Counted from the stretch's first letter, positions 10,435-23,200 are shown. The stretch is DNA of 64,000 bases from Termitomyces sp. T153 (GCA_018296165.2 JACKQL020000013.1:434001-498000), one strand, 5' to 3'. Notes: generated from the sequence alone by a model not told the origin. Numbers and translations: made by a program.

Positions 10435-13400
10435 CTACGAAGGATCCGTCGTGACATTCGCAGGAGTCACCGGAACCCCTAACTTCGAGAGACATTCAAA
10501 GATGGCTGTGCCTAGGGGATAGCTGTGTGGACCAGAAGCGTCTCGCTGAGCAAGCACGCCACTGAGAATGTGGGATGGGGTCAAGACGCAGCGAGGAATC
10601 ATCTCCTCGGATATGTCTTGTCCTTTTTGGAGCAATCCTCTAGATGGTTGTTGCCTTTTGACAAGGTCGATCCCACGATTGACCAACGACTGCACAAAAC
10701 ATCGAACTGCTATGGCGAGTGTAGCATGGGGAGCGAGATGGCTCTCAATTGTGGCTCTACTCTTCCCAAATTTGTGATACAAGTTCTCGCTATTTCCTGA
10801 AGTAAAAGTAGGTAACTTCAGGGCAGAGACAATGTCGTAGACAACCAATATGAGTTTCGGGTCACAAGCTGCAACAGAATGAACAGCATGAAAATCTTTC
10901 ATACAGATGTTGGGCCCGTACTCAGGCCTTGTGATGCTTTGATCCTCAGAAAGTCGGGAAAAAACATTCACCATGGGCATTTTGAGGACCTTCAGTGCGA
11001 TGTTGCATGGTAGGGGAGTCTCAGGAGCAGTATACTCAGACCTCTTTTCTAGTTCCGGTCGCACAGAATCAGATGGTGTGACCGCGGAGGATGTCAAATG
11101 GGCCTCGATCCTTTGACCACAGGTTATGCACCAAACGTCATTGAAGTTACTCTCGGGTTGTATGTCAGGATGTTCGATCTTGAGCTTGGTTGCACCAGGT
11201 GGCCGGATAAAATGGCCCTCCTCTGAAAGCCAACGATACACGTCCGCGGTCGTTAGAGGGGCCAAACCTTGCGTTTGAGATGGTTTCCCCTGAATCTGCT
11301 GAATATACGCGCTGTGAATTGCACGCACACGACTCCACTGGATCAAGTATAAGGTTATGATCAAACTCAGCGACTATAATCTTACCTCGATGGCCTTCCT
11401 CCTTCCGGGAGTGAAAGATTCAAATTGAGAGATAGAAACTAATCTATACGGAACTTGTGGTTGGAGACGACTAGGTTTCGCTTCTATAGTGTAGGGATGC
11501 CATCAGTATCACTTTATGATCCAAACGTGAACCTCCTTCACTGACCTTTCGATGTCATTGGGAACTTTCTTACAAGATTCTTCAATATATCAAGGTGGTC
11601 TGGTAACAAGGCCGAGGGTAAACAACGGAATTTCCAGCAAAGAAGGTTGTCGTTAACCTACCTTGTCGAGACACTACCTGGTTGTTGTCCTGTTTAACTT
11701 CAGAAGACGTTTGCGACCACTGAGCCTTCAATCCGATTGGAGGATATCCTTTTTGAAGTGGAAGAAAGACTGTTCCTCTGTCCAGATCAATGTCGACCAT
11801 TTGCTCGTCACCAACAACTGGCACAGACGATTTGGAGAGGTCCAACTAACCATCTTTCAGATACAAGTAACAGTAACACACCAATATCGACGCACCTCAA
11901 CCCAGTGCTCCAAATAAACAATCTGATCGGTCAACTCTCCTTCTGAGTTGGGCGCGCCGCTGAATTGTAACTCTATCTTGGCCAAGAAAGGCTCATTCGC
12001 GCTGCCAACCACGACAAAGGGGGGTTGTGTAGTTGTGAGTGGTGCTTCATCAGGGCTGAAAAATGAGGAAACAGACAGACGCTTAAGTATAGTAGTTATG
12101 TGGTGGCTCTGGTAGAGGTTCAGTTAAGTGGTAATATTAATATTCCGAAGTTTCTACCTACATAGGAAGGCGCATCGACTGAAATCATCCACTTGTACGT
12201 GCGGCCAGAACTCGACATTTCGCGCTTTTCTAGAAATTAATTGAACACGGCTCTAATCAAGATAGAGAAGAGCGAACAAACCTGGCGGCACCCAAAGACT
12301 GCGATCCATGATAGAAATGCGAGCCTGAAAGTAAAACCTACTTCCAGCTGTTTCCATAAGGCTGTTCTGTGGACCTTCCGCCCTAGAACCTGTTGCTTCG
12401 GGCTTGTCCGCTTCAGTTGCGTTGAAGAGACTTGTTTCGCGAGATATTGCCAGGTCGGGGTTAATGTTCGTAGTGGACTTTTGCGTTGTCCCTTCCTCCG
12501 TTTCTGGTTCAAAATCATTCCGGTGGGTAAAATGCATCTTCCAAGGGCGAAGCAAATCGCTAGAAACGATCTCTGCGACTGATGATGTCTGTACACCATT
12601 TGGGCATTTACCATCGTCATCAAGACCTTCAACATCGACCAAGTCATCCTCATTGACCCAAACCTTGATGCTACGTCGTACGGCTTCCTTCCCTAAAAAT
12701 GGCGCAAGTGCAGGGGTGTCTTCATGCAAACCAAGCGTTTTTGTGAGGTTTGAACTTTGAGAATGATTTTCGGCACGCGATCCTGCGACTGCCGTTTCAA
12801 CGTCTCTACCAGCCATCAAATCGATCGCTTGATGAACGCCAACCGCCATTTTGAATAGGCTTCTTATCCCAGGTAGTATACCGTTGGGTCCCGAACCGAC
12901 CTCAGTTCCCATTTCAACATCCAGGTCCGGATCCACTACGGCACAAGCCCTTACACATTCGTCATGCGTACCCCATTCCTTACCATGAGATATTCGTGCG
13001 TGATTAAGGAGGCCTTGTAGAGAAGTGAAAGATTGTCGTAGGCATTCTGGGCACCGCAGAAGGTAGGTCTGGACATGGTTGTCATCGTATGGGGGGTGTA
13101 AGTCGGATGACCGTATGTACAGAAACTTCCCATTTGGATTTCGAGGAGGTTTGTGTCTGGGAAGAGGTCGAAAGGGTCTTGCTGTGTGCGCCGGTACCGA
13201 TTGAACATTGTGAGTAATCTCACGTTCGAAAATGACGTTCAGAGGTGCCTCAATCGTAGAAGCTACATCTAATGCCACCTCCTTAAATGAAGTTGTAGAA
13301 CCACTACTACCTTACGAAATGTGTATCTCAGTAAACACACTTGTAATCATTTCATTGTAATTGACCTTTCTTTAATGAATCTTGTAGGAGAAGAGCCCAA

Positions 13401-13534
13401 GAAATTCTAGACTCAATCGTCTCTGCCACTCGACGTCTTATGGCGATTTCAAGGTCCACTTCGGAGGCGATCTCTCCAAAACATTCCTCGGTGGGACCTT
13501 CGATATCAATTTTCCTTCTCTTGCGTGCAGACAT
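10435..13534 (-). CDS. YEATS-domain chromatin reader with N-terminal C2H2 finger (YEATS2-like)
   Basis: Eight exons (13534-13366, 13310-12282, 12229-12162, 12108-11896, 11845-11662, 11599-11546, 11483-11386, 11337-10435) give 905 aa. The start MSARKRRKIDIEG resembles a nuclear localisation signal. A helical block follows (LEIAIRRRVAETIESRISWA). A C2H2 unit CPECLRQS...NHARISH has ligands C143, C146, H160 and H165. The YEATS fold spans about residues 376-520: RFYFQARISIMDRSLWVPP, RTYKWMISVDAPSY, TTTQPPFVVVGSANEPFLAK, VYLEHWVELDLSK. YEATS domains bind acylated histone lysines. This layout resembles YEATS2-type subunits of histone acetyltransferase complexes. A second Cys pair, CITCGQRIEAH (C675, C678), lies in the C-terminal half, which I cannot assign further. 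Domain identity is firm; complex membership is inferred. Confidence 0.88.
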
Positions 13535-13781
13535 AGAGAAGCATGAGAGCAGAAAGACAAAGTTATTTAAGTTATTTAAGCATGGTCGGGCCGGATCGGC
13601 CGCCTGATTATTTAAAAAGATCACTGAGGTGTACTAAGGTATACTCAAGTTATTACCAATATACTCATGATCTGTTATAATAAGGTCTGCTAAGTACAGG
13701 AAACTATTAGCTCAAGAAATTTCTTGCTATCGGTATCAATTTACATCAAGTTTATAACGGTAAGTAGATCGATCTCATAAG

Positions 13782-16363
13782 TCAAACAGGGGGGCTACAT
13801 CCAAAAGATGTAGCAGCACCGGCGTGTGCAAATGTAGTCTGGATAGTTTTGCCAGCGCCCCACATACCTTATAATGTATCAGCAAACTGCTCTCCGAAAT
13901 ATATCGCAGACGAGACATACCTAAAAATGCCATTGCCAAAGCCGCGAGACCAGTAAGAAAGTTGAAAAGTTTGAAGTACCACCTTCCTGAGAACATGCCC
14001 TACAAAGACAGGTCAACGAACTAGTACGGAAGAAGACTCTTGGATAGTTTACTCGACGCCAACGAGACCAATGACGCCAAGTATCAATGCGTCCACTGTT
14101 CCCCTGACCGGGAACATATGTTTTGTCAGCAACCATCGCGTCAGTCTTGACATCGTACGCGACCCTCAAGAGCAGCGGGAAGGAGTAACTGAATTGCATG
14201 ATCGCAATTGCCGCTATGAGCGCTGAAATTGTTTGGACCTGAGGGATGGCAGAGCCGATTACGAAAGCTGAATGCAATAACGAGTTGATGAACACAGTTC
14301 CAAAGGGAAGCTGAAAGTGAGCTAACCCAATGCCCAGTAAACCACTACCATGGCTGAGAAAAGATCAGCAAAGAAGAGACCCTCCAAATTTTGTCTACTT
14401 ACGTGTCCACACGAGTCGACCGGTTCGGGACAATAGACGGGGACCATTGAACCAACCTTCCACGATATTGATATAAATGATCTCTGATAACAATGAGCAA
14501 AGCATTAGCGCAATCTAGTGCTCAAGTCACTTAACTGATGCCAATGTTCCCGTATAATCCCGCAGCAATAAGTCCTGTTACGAGGGACAGGGCGTTGCCT
14601 ATCACGGATGGTATAGTGAGTAATGTATGCTTGAATGGATAGAAATCTACAACTTACAGACAGTTTGCCAGGCAAATATACTAAGACCTTGATAGGCAAG
14701 ACCAATGGTAAATTGACCTTGGAAACCCTGGGATCATTGGTGAGAAACACACAAAAAGGTATAAGCTCTGAAGGTGGCATTGACTAACATAGATAAATGC
14801 CCCATAGAGCAGATATGCCGAAAAAATCAGTGCCTGAGCCAATACCTACACAGGGGTCATTCACGAGCTGTATCTTAGCAAGATAAACACACGCACCATG
14901 CCTTTCCAAAAGTCCATCGGGCGCCTCATTTCAGCCATCTTGCTGGGAATTTAGGTTTCGTTGAAGCTGAGTAAGAGATTGGCTCACCATCTCAGGGAAG
15001 ATCATAGCACCACCATAAGCAAAAACCTGTGAGAAGCGTGTAAAGTTCTGCAGAGGCAAGTTCCTTCGAGAAGCCTGACCATGTTCATTATACCGTTCAC
15101 CTGTGTTACCGTGCTTCATCTGGATGTTTCGAAAAAAATCACAGAACGGTCAACTTACTTTATCGTTCAATGCTAATGGTTCAAATGCATGGGTTTGGAC
15201 GGGTCCTTGAGGGGTACCAAAAGCTCTGGAAGCCGCTTCGAAATTAGGAGGACTATGAGCAGCAACGCCCATAGAGATGAAAATAATGAGCAAGTTGATC
15301 CTACGTCAGGAATGAGACACTCCTCAAAGGAAGAACCATCGAAATCGAACTTACCACACAGCACTATTAGCAAGCCATCCGTAACTCTGGCCAATCTCGT
15401 GAACTCCGAGATACTATCATCAATGACCTCTCACTTGCCTTGAGAGTGCGTATCTGACCGACGATCATCCCCGCAAGCGCCCAGACGACGATGCAGACCG
15501 AGAAGCAAAGCTACGGTGTCGATGTAAACAATTACGCTGAATGAACACGCTAGTCATGTACATACACGGTTTTTGCTCATTTGAGAAAGAGCCTGACCAT
15601 TGGATAAACAGATAGTTCCCACCTAGCATGATATATGCGTCGAAAAATACCCCAAAGATAGATGCAAGACTTACGTTGACGATGAGTTGGAGAGTCTGCA
15701 GAACTGTACACACATGGCGGGCACTTTTTCCTAAGAGTCGTTCAGCTATGTCTGCATAGGTCCTCAGAGGATATTTCTGCGAATCCAATCGAATGAAAAG
15801 GCGCCATAAAATCAATCCACAGTACAATGCCGCCAGACCCACTAGAACTATCAGAAAAGGCATCTTATGGCCCCAAAAAAGTATTGACTTACTAAAACAG
15901 TACAACACAACACCTGGCAATACAGTCAGATAATATTCACATATTGCGAGGTTAACGCCGGTTACAAACCTGGGACCCAGCCCACCTGAGAGATTGCAAA
16001 TGGCGCGTTGAAGGGTCCGAGAATATCCGTCGTGATAAGGTAGAAAACAGAGGCCCATGAAGCTGTCCTCATCGCTCGGAATGCATTAATTCGCTCCGAG
16101 TCTTCGATAACACTGAGCTCCTTGGTATCGCGCACATTGACGTTAACATCCTTCGAGAATCTGGCCATCCAGCTTTTTTTTTCTGGGGCATCGACTTTAT
16201 GACTATCGTCCTCGAGACGCCGCTGGACGGCGGCAAAGTGGAGGTATTCTTCGAAGGTGATGTCTGAAGGTGGCACGTTATTGTACCTCTCTTCACCGGA
16301 GACATCTGGGGAGGAGGTTGTCTGAGGGGAGCCCTTGTCGCTCGTCACTGGTTTCGGATCCAT
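13782..16363 (-). CDS. amino-acid transporter of the AAAP family (PF01490), 17 exons
   Basis: Seventeen exons between 16,363 and 13,782 sum to 1,743 nt, or 580 aa, in frame. About 120 cytosolic N-terminal residues lead into the transporter core. The core starts AFRAMRTASWASVFYLITTD and DILGPFNAPFAISQVGWVPG and then shows ten or so hydrophobic spans: LVGLAALYCGLILWRLFI, QLIVNVGTICLSNGQALSQM, QIRTLKSYGWLANSAVW, YGGAMIFPEMMAEMRRPMDF, QFTIGLAYQGLSIFAWQTV and SFPLLLRVAYDVKTDAMV. The YGGAMIFPE and MRRPMDFWKGM blocks are typical of fungal AAAP/neutral amino-acid permeases. Several exons are very short (21, 27, 32 and 42 nt). The intron after TLK appears to use a GC donor (GCAAGT at 15,438). The substrate cannot be predicted. 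Confidence 0.92.
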
Positions 16364-17003
16364 GGGCAGACGGTCGTGTGGACATTACAGTTCGAGTCTA
16401 GACGTCATATTTATTGGGAGATAAAAATAACCAGATAAGCACCATGTGAAGCTCACTAGCCGAATAAGTTGTAAGCGGGCTCAAGTGTGAATGGGGTTCC
16501 AATCATGGCCTTAAAAGATATCGCTGAATAAACCAGGGCCATGGATGGCCGGTTCGTCCCACTTGATGATGGGGATTTCAAATAAGCGCCAATTCACAAA
16601 GCCAAGTCACGATGGTCTAAGTTGTCAGTTTCAGACATTGAGGCACAACATTACGTATCTGTGTGTCCTCTAAATGGAATACTCTGAAACTCTAACGTAG
16701 TTGCCCAAGGGCGCGGTCAAGCATATATGAGCGCCACGACTGGCTCAAGTTAGATTTACTAACGTCCGGTATCATTGGCAATTTCAAAGGGCCGATGCAC
16801 TTGGATATACCATAATTTTTGAAGGATACGTACTCGGGGACTCGAGTGTTTTTGTTCGCGGAGGAATCTCTGAAATTCAACGGGCATGTCCGACCGTCAA
16901 TCACGATACCAGAAAATCATGCTGATAGAAACGCTTGCTTGACACTTGAAAGCTTGACACGCTGATTTGATCTCAGGTGACAGAAACACTTGATCAATCT
17001 AAT
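16364..17003. other. intergenic spacer, no gene recognised
   Basis: 640 bp holding the AAAP promoter and the 3' flank of the next minus-strand gene. A 70-codon minus frame at 16,692-16,904 has no recognisable features. Confidence 0.45.
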
Positions 17004-17647
17004 TCAGAACAGTGTGTGATAGGCATCCATATGCGCGCTGATGATAGATAAGTAAATACGAGCTTTGTCAAGCTCAACACGAATGGAGAAGGACAAGAAA
17101 CTTACATGTGACCGCTGCGTGTCTGGCGTTGTACAATGCCCCTTAACCAGACAGGACACTTCCCCCGTACAGTTTCCGTAACCTTGGTTCTTTTCTCCTC
17201 TAGTCTCTCAAAGACCCTCCGTTTCCATACTAGAATCTCCAACCCAGACTTTGGTTTACTTTCATACAAAGTAATTTTGAACTCCTCGTCCCAGGTAAGT
17301 GTACCAGCAAGAGTTACTTGGACCTTCAGGAGCCCGAAAAGCACTGGCGCGGTTTCTTGTAGGACGAAGAATTGTCGTGGTAGCACCCGCATTGGAGTCT
17401 CTTCATTTTCTGCTGAGGAGGCTGTACGGACGCTGACGTCCTTGAGTGACGATGCTTGGCTGATGGCAATGGTGTCGTTATGGAGAAGTTCGAAGCCTGA
17501 GCACATTGTTGAAAGCCTGGTGACACGCTTGTGCCCTGCGGAGGTTCCCACAACAGTGAAAACATCGGCGACTGAGTGGTCCAGAATTATTGAGTAATCA
17601 GAGAAAAAGTTTGGTTCAAAGCCAGGTGCGGGAAGATGTGAACTCAT
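17004..17647 (-). CDS. uncharacterised 191-aa protein, possible START/Bet v1-like fold
   Basis: Two exons (17647-17106, 17037-17004) give 191 aa starting MSSHLPAPGFEPNFFSDY. Without splicing the frame stops at ...RSGHM. The intron with donor GTAAGT restores a conserved-looking tail, HIAHMDAYHTLF. The body has alternating beta-like segments and a final block KTTETV-like (TKVTETVRGKCPVWLRGIVQ) that resembles the last helix of small lipid-binding START/SRPBCC proteins. This resemblance is by eye and not proven. No signal peptide or membrane span is seen. It lies tail-to-head behind COQ9 on the same strand. Similar proteins occur in other mushrooms, but I know of no assigned function. Confidence 0.7.
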
Positions 17648-17842
17648 TGTCAGGCCGAGGTAAGAAGTTCGCAACAATGGTATCTGAGTGTATTGTGAAG
17701 ATCTCACGAGGTATCTCCCAGAGAGCAGTCCGGTTCTGAATATCAGTGATTGTAACAAGTACACGTGGCTTTTAGAGCGCTCTCATTTCGTAATCGTAGT
17801 TGGGCACCGCACCGTCCTTATTGTAGATTGATAAATCATATA

Positions 17843-18695
17843 CTACAGGACGCCAGAGCTCTTGACTATGCCAACACAACTTTTGACAAAATATGAGGAA
17901 AAGATACCGATTTCGTTCATGGACGACTCAAGGACGGAAGATCCATCGAGTAGGGAATCAAGGAAGCCACACGCAGTCTTCGGAGACGTGAGCTGATGAA
18001 GTTCTACAAAAGAACACGTTAACGGTAAGACGGAAGATGATTTAAAGTCGACTGGAATACCTGATGCTGTGTAGATAGCTGCAAGAGATCCTCTTCGAGC
18101 ATGCCAGGCCAACTGATAGTGATAAGAAGGGAAAGGCAAAAGAACGTGCGAATATTATGTTTTCTCACCTGTAAAGACGCGTCGCCGGTTACATGACAAG
18201 CTTCGTCTGCGACCTTGAATGCGTGTTCAATTGCTGGTCGAGGATCCAAGGGAATGATGCCATATGCCGGGGAGGCCAGCAAAGCAAATGCCTTATCAGA
18301 GCGTGAGCATCAAAGATTATGCACAGGGACACTAATCACCTCGGGAAGATGTTGAAGTACAGGCTCGTTATACTCCAACCTCGCATGGAGAACTTCGCTT
18401 AATGTCGAGCCCGTGGGCTGGGATTGTATATGGCGTATACCATCGTCAAGCCATGCACGTATGAGAGTCCTCCGAGCGAGGTCTCCAGAACCAAACAAGG
18501 CACTGACAGCAGTGTCTGATAGTGGTTGGGAATGTGCCTCAGGCTGTGGCAACTCGAGAACTGAACGAGCAAGGGCTTCTCGAGTGAAGCCGTGCGTCCT
18601 GACCAGTGGAATAGACAGACGAAGGAGCCTTGAAGCCCTTTTTCCATGTTCAGCTGAGAATTCGTTCTATAGCCGGATAGCTCATACCCTGACAT
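17843..18695 (-). CDS. COQ9: ubiquinone biosynthesis protein COQ9
   Basis: Lipid-binding accessory protein of the coenzyme Q synthome on the matrix side of the inner mitochondrial membrane, needed for the Coq7 hydroxylation step. Five exons (18695-18688, 18637-18340, 18291-18169, 18112-18061, 18003-17843) give 213 aa. Family blocks: IPLVRTHGFTREALARSVLE, LSDTAVSALFGSGDLARRTL, RLEYNEPVLQHLPEAFALLA, HAFKVADEACHVTGDASLQL and WHARRGSLAAIYTASELHQL, then TSPKTACGFLDSLLDGSS. The first exon is only 8 nt (ATG TCA GG). It is the only way I found to reach an ATG in frame, since a TAG closes the frame upstream of exon 2. It shares a 123-bp divergent promoter with HCR1. Confidence 0.92.
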
Positions 18696-18818
18696 TGTTA
18701 TAAAAGAGTCGAAAGGCGCTGTCGGAGTTCGGATGTAGCCGAACTGAATCGCCGATCAGTTTTATCACTTCGCCACTAAGTACTAAGTTCACTGTCAAGG
18801 TCTTCGTTTGCCCTGGCC
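18696..18818. promoter_or_regulatory. 123-bp divergent COQ9/HCR1 promoter
   Basis: The whole space between two divergent start codons is 123 bp, so both genes must share core promoter sequence. No strong TATA box was found. Confidence 0.5.
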
Positions 18819-19794
18819 ATGTCTGACTGGGGTATGCCTCGAAAGATCATACACCATCATATCAACTGACAAGTTACATTGGAGAACAGACGATTCCGAC
18901 AATGAAACCCCAGCCGCGCCGCCGGCGCCTGCCCCAAAAGTGGCAACGAAAGGAAATGCAAAATGGGAAGGAGAAGACGAAGATGATGGTGCACCTGTTG
19001 TACGTCTCTCCTATTTTCTCAATTATCTATTCACAATTGTCGTCAGAGTGATTGGGAGGCATCATCAGAAGAGGAGGAAACACCAGCTCCTGTCACGACT
19101 GCGGCACCGCCGAAAAAAAAGGGCACTCTGAAGGCGAAGCTTGCAGAGAAGGAGGCTCAAAAGGCTGCGAAAAAGGCTTCTGACGATGACGATGATGAAT
19201 ATGATTCGGATGCCGTGCTAAACCCGAGAGAGAGGGCGAAGCGTGACAAGGAAAAGGAACTCAACGCCGATCTCAATAATGCTGCTGAACTGTTCGGGGC
19301 TGCCGCACTCGGTGGTACGCGTATCTTTTCCAATTCTCCTACTTCAGGTGTTTATCGATTTCAGGCACTTCATCTTCTGAGCTGGATTCCCTTATCTCTT
19401 TCCAACCCCGGACTAAAGAGGATTTCCAAGATTTCTCGTCGCGTATCATTGAGTTTCTTATCAAAAGACACCAGAATAAACCGCTCTACGCGTCTTTTGT
19501 TGAACATCATGTTAGAGAGCTGTCGCAACCGTTAAAGGATGTTGAAGTGCGCAAGGCGGCGAGTGGTCTGACCACTCTTGCGAATGAAAAGCAAAAGGAG
19601 CAGAGGGATAAGGCGAGTGGAAAGAAGAAGAAGGGAGCTTCAAAACCCGCGTTGGGTGTTGCGAAACCTAACAAGTAAAGAAATTTCACTGTTGGACTGA
19701 CATCTGCGCTTACTTCATGGATCCCAGGCACGACACTGAACTATATGACGAAGCTCTAGATGACTTTGGCACCAATGCTGACGACTTTATGTAG
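18819..19794 (+). CDS. HCR1: translation initiation factor eIF3 subunit j (HCR1)
   Basis: eIF3j helps mRNA recruitment and scanning on the 40S ribosome and, in yeast, 18S rRNA maturation and ribosome recycling. Five exons (18819-18831, 18890-18999, 19047-19314, 19365-19674, 19728-19794) give 255 aa. The acidic start MSDWDDSDNETPA and second acidic block SDWEASSEEEETPAP flank a Lys-rich helix. LNPRERAKRDKEKELNADL then leads to the conserved C-terminal core RIIEFLIKRHQNKPLYASFV and RELSQPLKDVEVRKAASGL, followed by TTLANEKQKEQR. The end is ELYDEALDDFGTNADDFM, where the acidic tail is typical of the family. The first exon is 13 nt. Confidence 0.94.
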
Positions 19795-20233
19795 GATTTA
19801 TTTTCCTTCCCTGATGATCATCTGTTCTGGAGTTGGACCACCTTCCCCGTTATGGCCAAGGTTATACGGATGGATAAATAGGGAGGTTCCCCTTGTCATA
19901 GTGTATATATTATACACGCTCTTTCGGATAGTTATCTGTAGTGGTGTAGTCGTCGATGGATATTCTTTATCAGAAACTCCATCAACGTGCCCAGCAAGCA
20001 CGTTCATGTAATTTGTCAGCATTTGTGATATTTATGTCCTGACCGGGTTTGACTTTGTCTGCCAGAACTCTCCTCTACATTGTTGTACAGCTCTGCATCT
20101 TGTTCATAACTTATCGGTGTATATATTTGCTCTATTAAGCTGTGCTGATCTTTCGAGAGAGTGCAGCACCCTTGGACAGCTCGACCGACTGTAGGTTTTC
20201 TCCTTCAGGGTCGTCTAGTCCGTCCTACTCTGT
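19795..20233. other. intergenic spacer
   Basis: About 440 bp containing the HCR1 3' flank and the promoter of the IBtk-like gene. No further feature was recognised. Confidence 0.5.
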
Positions 20234-23200
20234 ATGACCTTGCTCCATGACTACTTCCACCTTCGGAATCAGCAAGCCTTTCAGCGCCTACTCGATGGAA
20301 GCGCTGACCGTGGGCACGCCGGTGGTGCCCTCAGCAGCGGCAGCGGCAAATCATGGACTCGACCCAGCCCGTTAATGTCAAACACGGTCTGCGATGTCAA
20401 TGCTCGGGATTGGTTGGGAAGAACAGTACTTCAATTGGCGTGTGCTTCTCCGGATTCCGCGGAATACGTTAGAATGCTCTTGCGTCATCCTGCTATCAAC
20501 GTGAATCTTGCCGACACTGAGAGTCATTGGACCCCGTTGCATCGAGCACTCTATAATGCGAATCTGCCGGCTGCGTGCGTTGTTCAAAAAGATGCCATTT
20601 CGCTCTCCAGCCAACAATTCTATTAGTTTGCTTCTTCTGCAGCATTCCGATACAGACAGATCGTTACAAGACCTCGAGGGATACACGGCGTTCGATCTCT
20701 ACAATTCTACCTTGATCGGCACTAAACTGCGTAGTGATTCTCCTTTAACTGAGCTGTTCACCTGGGGAGTAAATAGGTGAATTTCATCCAAATATGTTAT
20801 CGTTTTCGAGACTCGATTGTCAACCCAGGAATGCTGCTCTTGGGTTCGCAGACGGAGGGGACAGGGCTCAGCCTGATCGTGTCAACGTTCAGAAGCGAGA
20901 CGCTGATGTCGACGCCGAGAATTCACACCTTGTTTCACGGTTCTTTCCCATCTATGTGCGCCAAATCCAGATGTCAAGATTACATACAGGTTAGTATAAG
21001 CTATTCATTGTGTCGCTTCATGTTGAATGACTTTTGAGAAGTGGTCATCACATCAGAAAGTGGAGGCAACCTACGTCTCTGCGGATTTGGCAGTGGAGGA
21101 CGGTAAGCATATAACGCTGTATGTCAATCCCTTCCTGACTGTGTCGTCGCTGTAGCCTGGGACCAGGCCAACATACGCAGTATATTCTGAAGCCATTGCA
21201 ACACTTGACACACACTATCGTATCTGTCGCGCTCGGTCAGGACCATACATTGGCGTTGACTAGAGCGGGGGAAGTTCTTAGTTGGGGATTGAATCGATTC
21301 TCGCAGTTAGGATACATCATAGAAGGTCCGGCTGTTGGTGAGAGCTTTGGGAAAACAGACGAGCCTATACAGGCTACTCCAAGGAAAATCCTTGGTCCTT
21401 TGAAGAAAGAAGTGGTGAAGGGTGTTGCTGCTTCAAAGACCGCTTCAGTATGTTGGACAGATGCCGACGTTTATACGTGGGGCACCAACAACGGACAACT
21501 TGGTTTGATTCTTCTTTGTGGCGTCGTCTTTCTTGTGCTGAATCGGATATGTGGCTGTTTTGTCAGGCTATGATAAAGCTGCTCAGCACATTCAGGTCCT
21601 TCCTCGTAAAGCAACCAAAGTCACCCAACCTGTGATAGATATCTCAATATCGGTATGTATGGCAGCACTATTCCGTCTCTCTTCACTCAGGACCGTGCCC
21701 AGGATTCCGCCATGGCTTGTTTGCTTGATACGCATGATGTCATCTGTATCTGGAACGATCGTCACATCAAGATAGTGTGCGTCCTAAAAGTCTTTGATGT
21801 GCCTTCTTACCCTCATGTATATCCAGCTTCCCCGGTCACTCATTTCCGTCTGAAATGCAACCGTATCGTCCTCCACGAGCTGTACAAGATGCCAAGATCG
21901 TCAAAATCACTAGCTGTGACGATGTTTTTGCTGCCTTGACATTCAGCGGAGAACTTTTTACATTTTCAGTGGCGAACCCCTCGGAGGCTGGGGCAGCATC
22001 AGCGAAAGAAAAGTCGGCGTTCAAGCCGCAACGTGTTTGGGCTCTTAGAAAGAAGTTTAGCTCGGTCAAGGCAGGTCGATGACTCAACGAGCCATGATGC
22101 CCTTCTGACTCTTTTTTTGGGGGAACTAGGATGTTGCCCTTGGTTCTGATGGGTCCATTATAGTTTGTACCGAGTCTGGCCATGTTTTTGTCCGCACTCG
22201 TAACTTCAAAAGCGGACAGTCGACGTCTTCTGGGAAAGCCTTCAAGTTTCAAAGAATCCCGGCACTGCAGCGAGTGATCCAAGTGTGTGCAAACAGCGCC
22301 GGCTCTTTTGGTGCTATTCGCGCCGAATATCAACCTAAGCCTTTGTACATTGAGGGAAATACTTTGATTGAAGATCTCACTCAAATTCAGCCTTACCTTT
22401 GTGTGCGGACATTCCCAGGACTTTCGCATCGCGGTTCAGATATCTCCTCGCGGGCTTTCTTCAATTTTCGTCTTTACTCGCGGTACGGTGACGACTGGGA
22501 ATTTCTCGCGAAGGAAATTCGCAGGCTTCAGGACCTCCTCAACATCCTTGAGATCCAGCTCACTAATCTCAAATCAAAGTCTGAGCCTGAGTTTCCGCAT
22601 GGTGCAGATGTATTGATACAGGCCCCTTCTGGGTTTGTGTTTCCTGCTCACCGAGTCATCCTTGGTTCTCGTTCACACGTCTTGCAGAAGGTCCTCAGCG
22701 GGCATGTTACTCAATTGAAAGGATCAAAGGTTTCGTTGGAGCTCTTAGACTCCAACCCCACGGCCCAACACGATGGCCACCCTCGTCTCAGAATGTCTGG
22801 ATGTCAGCCCATCTCAATCCTCATTCTGCTCACGTTCCTTTATACCGACGAAGTCCTGGCACCATGGGATCACAGAGTGTTCGAGCGCCTCATCGAGCCA
22901 TTGAAAGAGCTGAAAATCAATTTCGCAAGAGTGAAAGTTGACCTACAAGCCTTGGCAGAAGTCTTGGAGTTACCCACTCTAGCGGCTGCTCTGGACTCGC
23001 CTGTCAAATCTACACCTTCTCCTTTATTGGAAGCCACGATGGAGCGGCTATTTAGCACCTCTCAGACCAGTGACAGCGCTTCACGCTCGGTGCTGGATCC
23101 AGACGTGATCTTGTTGTTGGCAGACAAGGAGGTTTATTGTCACTCCACTATCCTTCGGGCCCGTTCCGAGTTTTTTGCTGATTTTTTCGATGAGGAAGAT

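Noticed and set aside
17102..17105. Stop codon right after RSGHM as the end of the 191-aa protein
   Set aside because: TAAG overlaps a GTAAGT donor. Splicing adds AHMDAYHTLF, a much more family-like end.
18640..18695. Unspliced COQ9 start reading MSGYELSGYRTNSQ
   Set aside because: That frame does not encode COQ9. A 50-nt intron after ATGTCAGG restores the family N-terminus.
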